Source: Acidobacteriaceae bacterium
GTDB taxonomy: Bacteria > Acidobacteriota > Terriglobia > Terriglobales > Acidobacteriaceae
Length of the DNA stretch: 64,000 bases
Assembly: GCA_035944135.1 (NCBI GenBank)
Contig: DASZBM010000001.1
Coordinates: forward strand, 372,001-436,000
Direction: 5' to 3'
The position numbers were made by a program, and so were the translations under genes. A model generated the notes under the pieces. The model did no database searches, was not told the origin of the DNA, and saw only the letters and a program-made list of their open reading frames with translations. Of this stretch, positions 60,940-64,000 are shown piece by piece (positions within the stretch are counted from its first letter, which is position 1; each line of letters opens with the position of its first letter).

Positions 60940-61596
60940 ATGCCGGAGCATGTCAGCCGTCTCGATTCCGCACTGCCTGAATTTCCGGCAGCCGAAGGCC
61001 GTGGAGCGATTTTTTCGCCACTCGCGCAGGACACTCACGAGCACAGGATGCGAGCCCACACCGTGCAGACCATCGGGGTCGATGCACAGACCCTGTACGA
61101 GCTCTGGAAGAATGTCGCGCTTGCTCCACGCTGGATGGAATATGTCGTCTCCGCTGAGCCGAAGAGTGCAAAGCTGACTCACTGGGTCCTCGGAAATCCT
61201 GAAGAGCCGAACGGCCGCCGTCTTGAATATGACACCGAGATTGTCGAAGAAATCCCTGGCGAGAAGATCTCCTGGCGTTCCATCGACTCCTCCGTCAAAG
61301 AAGCCGGCGAGGTCCTCTTCCGTCCGGCAATGGGTGACCGCGGCACGGTCGTGGTCCTGCAGGAATCCGCCAACATTCCCGGCGGAAGCCTCGGCATGGC
61401 GGCAGCCGCAGTCGCGAAGCGCTCGCCACGCCAGATCGTCATCGAAGACCTTCGCCACTTCAAACAGCTAGCCGAAGCCGGCGAGATACCCACCGTTGAT
61501 CGCAATCCGCACGGTCCTCGCGGTTTCATCGGAAGCCTCAAGGAGCATCTGTACGGCGAAAACAACCCCACGCCACCGGGAACGAAGGTCCACTGA
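60940..61596 (+). CDS. SRPBCC-family (cyclase/dehydrase-like) protein
   Basis: A 218-residue protein with one START-like fold (about 38-180). TVQTIGVDAQTLYELWKNVA and APRWMEYVVSAEPKSAKLTH match the polyketide cyclase/dehydrase or lipid-transport type. It shares the superfamily with the AHSA1 protein at 1924 but is a distinct group. The C-terminal ~40 residues are charged. The start may instead be the ATG at 61048. The next gene, 46 bp on, is a zinc dehydrogenase, a pairing I have seen in related genomes. Confidence 0.8.
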   Translation: MPEHVSRLDSALPEFPAAEGRGAIFSPLAQDTHEHRMRAHTVQTIGVDAQTLYELWKNVALAPRWMEYVVSAEPKSAKLTHWVLGNPEEPNGRRLEYDTEIVEEIPGEKISWRSIDSSVKEAGEVLFRPAMGDRGTVVVLQESANIPGGSLGMAAAAVAKRSPRQIVIEDLRHFKQLAEAGEIPTVDRNPHGPRGFIGSLKEHLYGENNPTPPGTKVH

Positions 61597-61642
61597 GAGG
61601 ATCAACCACGCGCAGTTTTAGCCGAGCAGCAAGGGAGAGCCA

Positions 61643-62851
61643 ATGAAAGCAGTCTGCTGGATGGGAACGGGCGACATCAAGGTCCACCAGGTCCCCGACC
61701 CTGAGATCGTCAATCCGCACGACGCGATTCTTCGTGTCACCCGCACTGCGATCTGCGGCTCCGATCTCCACCTGTACGACGGCTATATCCCGACCATGGA
61801 GGCCGGCGACGTTCTCGGCCACGAGTTCATGGGCATCGTCGAAGAGGTTGGCCCCGAGGTCAAAAACCTCAAGCGGGGCGACCGTGTCGTCGTTCCCTTC
61901 ACCATCTCCTGCGGCAGTTGCTTCTTCTGCAAGCGCCAGCTCTGGAGCCTGTGCGACAACACCAACCCTAATGCCCAAATCGCTGAAACCATGTACGGCT
62001 ACTCCGGCTCGGCGCTGTTCGGCTACTCGCATATGTATGGCGGCTACGCCGGAGGCCAGGCGCAGTACGTACGCGTTCCGTTCGCAAACGTGGGCCCGAT
62101 CAAGATCGAGAACGACCTTCCCGACGAAAAGGTGCTCTTCCTCTCCGACATCTATCCCACCGGCTACATGGGCGCGGAGAACGCGAATATCCAGCCGGGC
62201 GATACCGTCGCTGTCTGGGGCTGCGGTCCCGTTGGCCTGTTCGCCATTGCCAGCGCCTACATGCTCGGCGCGGCGCAGGTCATTGCCATCGATCGCTTCC
62301 CCGAGCGCCTGAAACTAGCACGCGAATACTGCGGCGCCATCACCATCGACTACACCGACAACGACGTTGTCGTCGTCGAAGCGCTTCGCGATCTCACCGG
62401 CGGCATCGGTCCTGACTCCTGCATCGATGCGGTCGGCATGGAGGCTCACTCCCACACACTCATCGGCATGTACGACAAGGTGAAGCAGGCTGTCATGCTC
62501 GAGACAGACCGCCCCTTCGTCCTCCGCCAGGCCTTCCAGGCCATTCGAAAAGGCGGCACGCTCTCCATACCCGGCGTCTACGGCGGCGCGCTCGACAAGA
62601 TGAACTTCGGCGCGGCGTTCGGCAAGGGTATTCACATGAACATGGGCCAGACCCACATGCACAAATATTTGAAGCCGCTCCTCAAGTACATCGAGGACGG
62701 CAAGATTGACCCAAGCTTCCTGATCTCCCACCGCGTCGGCATCGAGGAAGTCCCCGACATGTACAAGATCTGGCGCGACAAGAAAGATCAGGTTACGAAG
62801 ATCGTCATCGATCCCTGGCGGGATCAGATCGGCGACAGAATTGCAGCGTAG
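61643..62851 (+). CDS. Zinc-dependent alcohol dehydrogenase (MDR family)
   Basis: A 402-residue medium-chain dehydrogenase. Zinc ligand sites are in [13 protein letters not shown] (Cys), [12 protein letters not shown] (His/Glu) and a structural-zinc-like Cys cluster [16 protein letters not shown]. The Rossmann fingerprint is [15 protein letters not shown]. The large size and [13 protein letters not shown] stretch resemble the glutathione-independent formaldehyde-dehydrogenase group. The substrate is uncertain. A strong terminator follows, and an SRPBCC gene precedes it. Confidence 0.9.
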   Translation: MKAVCWMGTGDIKVHQVPDPEIVNPHDAILRVTRTAICGSDLHLYDGYIPTMEAGDVLGHEFMGIVEEVGPEVKNLKRGDRVVVPFTISCGSCFFCKRQLWSLCDNTNPNAQIAETMYGYSGSALFGYSHMYGGYAGGQAQYVRVPFANVGPIKIENDLPDEKVLFLSDIYPTGYMGAENANIQPGDTVAVWGCGPVGLFAIASAYMLGAAQVIAIDRFPERLKLAREYCGAITIDYTDNDVVVVEALRDLTGGIGPDSCIDAVGMEAHSHTLIGMYDKVKQAVMLETDRPFVLRQAFQAIRKGGTLSIPGVYGGALDKMNFGAAFGKGIHMNMGQTHMHKYLKPLLKYIEDGKIDPSFLISHRVGIEEVPDMYKIWRDKKDQVTKIVIDPWRDQIGDRIAA

Positions 62852-62880
62852 TCCCCCCGCAAGAACGCTGCTGCTACCAA

Positions 62881-62914
62881 GGCCCAGGACAGTAGCTCCT
62901 GGGCCTCCTTTTTT
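62881..62914 (+). terminator. Rho-independent terminator after the dehydrogenase
   Basis: GGCCCAGGA (62881-62889) and TCCTGGGCC (62897-62905) are perfect arms around a 7-nt loop, followed by TCC and TTTTTT. Confidence 0.9.
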
Positions 62915-62968
62915 CTCTGCCATCCCTCTCTGGCGTTCGCAACTATGATGGAGCCAGGACTTTCAGCC

Positions 62969-63268
62969 ATGCCATCTGCCAAGAATCTCGAGCCACCTCC
63001 GGTTGCAAAGCGTGACGCAGCTTCCTTCGAGCTTCTGCGCGTCTGGATTGCCGAACAGGGCCAGCACGTCAGCCTGCGCTCCGGCGTGTGGGAAGACCCG
63101 TTTGCATGGGGAATCGTGCTCGCCGATCTGGCGCGGCACATCGTGCACGCCGAGTCGCTCGCGCGCAAAGACCTCGATCAGGAGGCCTTTTTCAAGCGCA
63201 TGCTGGAAGGATTTGAAGCCGAGATCGAATCGCCCACCGACGATCCTGAAGGCCAGCTCACACAATAG
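62969..63268 (+). CDS. Small conserved protein, DUF5076-like
   Basis: A 99-residue cytoplasmic protein. The stretch FELLRVWIAEQGQHVSLRSG, then WEDPFAWGIVLADLARHIVH, matches the DUF5076 type. It is mostly helical with an acidic tail (FEAEIESPTDDPEG). I chose ATG 62969, with AGGA about 10 nt before, over ATG 62945, which lacks a site. Function is unknown. Confidence 0.72.
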   Translation: MPSAKNLEPPPVAKRDAASFELLRVWIAEQGQHVSLRSGVWEDPFAWGIVLADLARHIVHAESLARKDLDQEAFFKRMLEGFEAEIESPTDDPEGQLTQ

Positions 63269-63332
63269 AGCGATGCGTCCGCGCGCGCCGACAGCACAGG
63301 ACGCACGCAATGCGTCATCCCGGCGCGCAGTA

Positions 63333-63593
63333 TTACATCACCCTCGCCACGCGCTCCAGTTCTTTCTGAATGTGTTCCGGCTTGCACCCCATACCCTCGA
63401 TCGTCGTGGCGACATGACGCGCCTCCTGCGAGGAGATGCCATAGCCGCGCCCGCTCAGAAAGCTGGTCACAATCTCTGCTGCCTGGAAAGAGTCCAGGCC
63501 GTTCTGCAAAAGCTCACTGCGGAGTCCCATCAAATCCGACGGGGTAAACTTCTCCGCGGTTAAACGATCGTCGTAACGGTCGAAATCACTCAC
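63333..63593 (-). CDS. Small conserved helical protein (86 aa)
   Basis: Starts SDFDRYDDRLTAEKFTPSDL and contains LQNGLDSFQAAEIVTSFLSG and ATTIEGMGCKPEHIQKELER. No named family is recognised. It is a compact helical, cytoplasmic protein. It is convergent with the DUF5076-like gene and divergent from folD, 179 bp away. Confidence 0.65.
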   Translation of the reverse strand: MSDFDRYDDRLTAEKFTPSDLMGLRSELLQNGLDSFQAAEIVTSFLSGRGYGISSQEARHVATTIEGMGCKPEHIQKELERVARVM

Positions 63594-63772
63594 TGCGCCA
63601 CTCCCTTCGAGCTACCTAGAATCCCTAGGGGTACAGCGGCCCGACAGCCAATAGAGACTTAGAGCGAAAATCGCACGCCCGAGTTGTAGGCGAACCATCG
63701 AAAACACCGCGTTACTAGCGGGTTTCACGCATTCTTTGAGTGGCATCAAACTTGCTCGCGTATCCTTCCTGT

Positions 63773-64000
63773 ATGCAGTCTGCTCTCTCTGCCGCCCGTG
63801 TTCTGGATGGCATCGCCATCGCCGCCGAGATCAAGTCCGAGGTCGCTCGCGACGTAGAACTCGCCCGCCGCTCCGGCTACACTCCAGGCCTCGCCGTCGT
63901 TCTCGTCGGTGACAACGCCGCTTCGCAAATTTACGTCCGCAGCAAGATCAAGACCTGCGGCGAGCTCGGCATCCGCTCCGAGATGCACACTCCGCCCGCC
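63773..64000 (+). CDS. folD: Methylenetetrahydrofolate dehydrogenase/cyclohydrolase FolD (5' part)
   Basis: The first 76 codons of folD lie here; the rest is beyond the right edge. LDGIAIAAEIKSEVARDVEL is followed by PGLAVVLVGDNAASQIYVRS, which includes the YxxxK active-site Tyr and Lys, then KIKTCGELGI. FolD interconverts methylene- and formyl-tetrahydrofolate. The assignment rests on these motifs only. Confidence 0.9.
   Translation, partial: MQSALSAARVLDGIAIAAEIKSEVARDVELARRSGYTPGLAVVLVGDNAASQIYVRSKIKTCGELGIRSEMHTPPA

Overview
This 64 kb window is chromosomal DNA from a high-GC member of the Acidobacteriota, most likely Acidobacteriaceae/Terriglobia (Granulicella, Terriglobus or Edaphobacter type). 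Support comes from an exosortase of the XrtJ type beside a tiny TM-motif-TM partner, secreted proteins with a Leu-Pro-Asp/Glu-Ala-Pro motif after the signal peptide, a DUF5117-type metalloprotease, and short dispersed hairpin repeats of a kind I associate with these genomes. The genus is an inference. I see no phage, plasmid, insertion sequence or CRISPR array. Most genes are housekeeping or cell-envelope genes in short operons.

Layout. 1-7.3 kb: a secreted protein running off the left edge; an ArsR/AHSA1/glyoxalase-like operon behind a tandem operator; an SDR dehydrogenase with its own ArsR regulator and TTCGA-type palindromes; and a GH15 glucoamylase. 7.6-15.7 kb: superoxide dismutase, then an RND efflux operon (pump, adaptor, TolC-like channel) whose adaptor has an unusual repeated cytoplasmic N-terminus. 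15.7-26.9 kb: a GT39/DprE1-like/DprE2-like cassette, a membrane MutS-like ATPase, a polysaccharide deacetylase, a metalloprotease, and a LysR-YeiH pair. 27-31.6 kb: rplT and rpmI without an adjacent infC, a cluster of dispersed repeats, rlpA, and two related exported proteins of unknown role. 31.7-38.9 kb: bamA, exosortase plus mini-substrate, frr and folP.

38.9-48.7 kb: a PBP4-type carboxypeptidase, a small DHp-like protein, tRNA-Leu(CAG), a predicted folded RNA or terminator, a membrane protein, an L,D-transpeptidase, dnaB and a class V aminotransferase. 48.8-64 kb: YqeY, a Met-rich outer-membrane-type protein, an amidase, an APC permease overlapping mutM, a ROK protein, sthA, thiE, the DUF177-rpmF-plsX cluster, an SRPBCC/zinc-dehydrogenase pair, two small conserved proteins, and the start of folD.

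A recurring theme is envelope biogenesis: BamA, RlpA, PBP4, L,D-transpeptidase, PlsX, RND efflux, polyprenyl-sugar enzymes and exosortase. The least explained items are the 63-residue exosortase substrate, five exact 15-residue repeats in the RND adaptor, heptanucleotide arrays that put stop codons in every frame, and a 40-bp perfect palindrome beside helically phased T-tracts.
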